From: Ptychodera flava
Lineage: Eukaryota > Hemichordata > Enteropneusta > Ptychoderidae
DNA: 64,000 bases
Assembly (NCBI RefSeq): GCF_041260155.1
Contig: NC_091932.1
Location: forward strand, 42,172,125-42,236,124
Direction: 5' to 3'
Shown here: positions 62,401 to 64,000 of the stretch, piece after piece
Position numbering within the stretch: position 1 is the stretch's first letter
How the letters are laid out: each line of letters opens with the position of its first letter
Position numbers and translations under genes: made by a program
Notes under the pieces: generated by a model
The model's input: the letters and a program-made list of their open reading frames with translations, nothing else
Told to the model about the DNA's origin: nothing
The model's database searches: none

Positions 62401-64000
62401 AAATTGAATACAGTATTTTGTTGACTTTTCTGGCAAACTATCACCACTTTTTAACTTTGTAATCTGCAATACTCACTGGAAACCAGCTTTCAGAAGCATT
62501 TGCACACCATCCCAGAAGACTCTGTATAGAATTGCTGGGGAGCATTCTTTCGTTGGAAAATGGGCGACAGGATATCTAAATCCACCATCTCCAATAAACA
62601 CAAACTGAAGTACGTGCGTAGCAGTCTGTACATTGATTTCACCTACAACGAAAATACCAGGACATTTCTACATTATTTTGAATGCCTGAATACATTAACA
62701 GGTACAGCAAGCAGCTAGTTTTGCTAGTATCATCACAGTCATTGTTTTGTATTGGTGTTGCATCATATTGGCTTCGATGTCAGCACCAGACAGCACTTCA
62801 TACAGTCTAGTGTTGCAGATTTGTAACAATATACTAGCTCTACTGATTGTGACCTATAAGAAAGAATTATGACAAAGCATTTAAGAGATCAAAACCTATT
62901 TCATCTGATGAAAGAAGCACATATACATGTAATTGTCTCACCATCTGTACTGAAGATTACCACATGGGACACCACAAATATTTGTGTGTAGACCAACATG
63001 GTTCGCAGACTGTGAAGGAAGCAATGTACAGTGTATACGAGTTTGTGCTTTTGTAAGTGTGTCAGTGTTTGTTACCTTTCATCAGGTGATCCAAATCCTC
63101 TGCAGCATCGCCCAGTGACACTACACCGACTAATTTAGACTTTCCTTGACTCTTAATAAGTTGCAAGTCAGACTGAAAAGGAAAAAATCATATTAAGTAT
63201 TTTTGGTTGAAAGTATCCATAATGGCCTAGAAAAAAGACATGTTATTTTAAGAAAAATTAGTAAAAACAGTGTCTTCATAATGGTCAGCAGCTTTGTTTC
63301 TATTGAGATGGACTCCTAAATATCTCCGGTATCAATTGATCAATCTGGAAAATAAATTCTAAAACACAGGAACTTATATCAATTAAAGGAATTGGTTACA
63401 ATATATGGGGTATCGTTGAGGTATTTTTCAGGTAACCTTGGAGTCCCACCTTCGTTAGATCTATTGTGGCAGGAAATCAATCCATAAATGCAATGATTTT
63501 GACACATTTCTTTGTACAATATCCATATGTTTTTCACCTGAATTGCCATTTCGTCGAAACACAGGCCTCCATATCTATCAACATCCTTCAGCCCTTTATC
63601 ATCAGCTGCTCTTTTCAGGTCTTGCATAGATGCAAAAGTCCAACCTGCAAATTAATTTGATTATAAGATTATACCATTCACTACGACATATTTTTTCAAC
63701 TATACCTATGAATGCCAAGATGTACAATGTATCTTGTCGCCTCGGACACTTCTCTATAATATTTTTTTATGACAAAACTCTTATTAAAATTTGTGATGTT
63801 ATTTTGGCATTTTGATAATTGCAAATGTAAAGGAAGGGAGGGATGCCATATCTCATGCAAAAAGTCAATGCACATAAGTGTTTAATAATGATTAGCTTAC
63901 CTGGTTCCTGTGGGTTTTTATTTTTCTTGTAGACAAGGGTTCTCTTACTCGGCAAAATTAATACTTTGGCAAGTTCGTCATAAGCATGGGGGCTCCTGGA
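59497..64000 (-). CDS. P-element/THAP9-type transposase, 5' end beyond the window
   Basis: Seven exons, 5' to 3' on the minus strand: 63901->64000, 63538-63644, 63076-63172, 62477-62642, 61766-61910, 60430-60678, 59497-59976. All are GT-AG and phases fit; they encode 447 residues and a stop. The order matches the catalytic core of P-superfamily transposases: AYDELAKVLILPSKRTL, GLCFDEMAIQ (first Asp), SLGDAAEDLDH, FRYPVAHFPTKECSP with LYRVFWDGVQML, VYWSCCDGGESNRGF (second Asp), MIFIMDPK joined to HNIKKIRNNL (like the DPPHLLKxxRNNL signature), and NQDVVENIFCQARSHHG...NNPT (the Asp-x-x-Glu pair). The four acidic positions known for Drosophila P transposase therefore look conserved. It ends about 50 residues after the Glu, shorter than P or THAP9. 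A THAP DNA-binding domain, if present, lies beyond 64000. It could be an active element, a recently dead one, or a domesticated host gene; no break was seen. Confidence 0.85.

Overview
This window is animal nuclear DNA. It has GT-AG introns, AT-rich introns and intergenic DNA, dense miniature inverted-repeat and foldback elements, simple-sequence tracts and several decayed retrotransposons. The gene and repeat style suggest a marine invertebrate deuterostome (amphioxus, hemichordate or echinoderm). The species cannot be fixed from the sequence alone.

Layout. 0-1.2 kb: decayed LINE fragment (minus) carrying a perfect 61-bp-arm foldback. 1.4-13.4 kb: a complete 12-exon gene (plus) for a MAPK15/ERK7-type kinase of 542 residues; its introns hold TTAA-ended MITEs, hairpin elements and a 32-bp tandem repeat made from its own exon-8 splice donor. 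15.7-17.8 kb: a 226-bp tandem array bounded by short inverted ends; each unit carries nuclear-receptor-like half-sites and an E-box. 19.2-26.0 kb and 37.3-46.8 kb (minus): two copies of a thiopurine methyltransferase (TPMT)-like gene from a local duplication. The left copy is frameshifted; the right copy is open in every exon that could be assigned. 26.5-37.3 kb: repeat-rich DNA with a large foldback element, LINE 3' ends and a 0.5-kb direct repeat. 45.8-49.0 kb: foldbacks, microsatellites and a CpG-bearing stretch. 49.25-52.66 kb: a Tc1/mariner-type element with about 340-bp terminal inverted repeats, TA flanks and a broken transposase.

55.4-64 kb is the most unusual part. A long plus-strand reading frame encodes a Pif1-family helicase with a roughly 540-residue C-terminal extension that I cannot place. 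It converges with a seven-exon (in window) minus-strand gene whose spliced product matches the catalytic core of P-element/THAP9-type transposases, with the acidic residues in place. The 5' end of the transposase gene lies beyond the window. Helicase and transposase may be two parts of one large P-superfamily element, or neighbouring element-derived genes; the window does not decide this.

The host genes (MAPK15 and the TPMT-like pair) have no evident functional link. Most other structure is transposon-derived. Exon coordinates come from hand-spliced reading frames with consensus splice sites and compatible phases; none has been checked against transcripts or databases.
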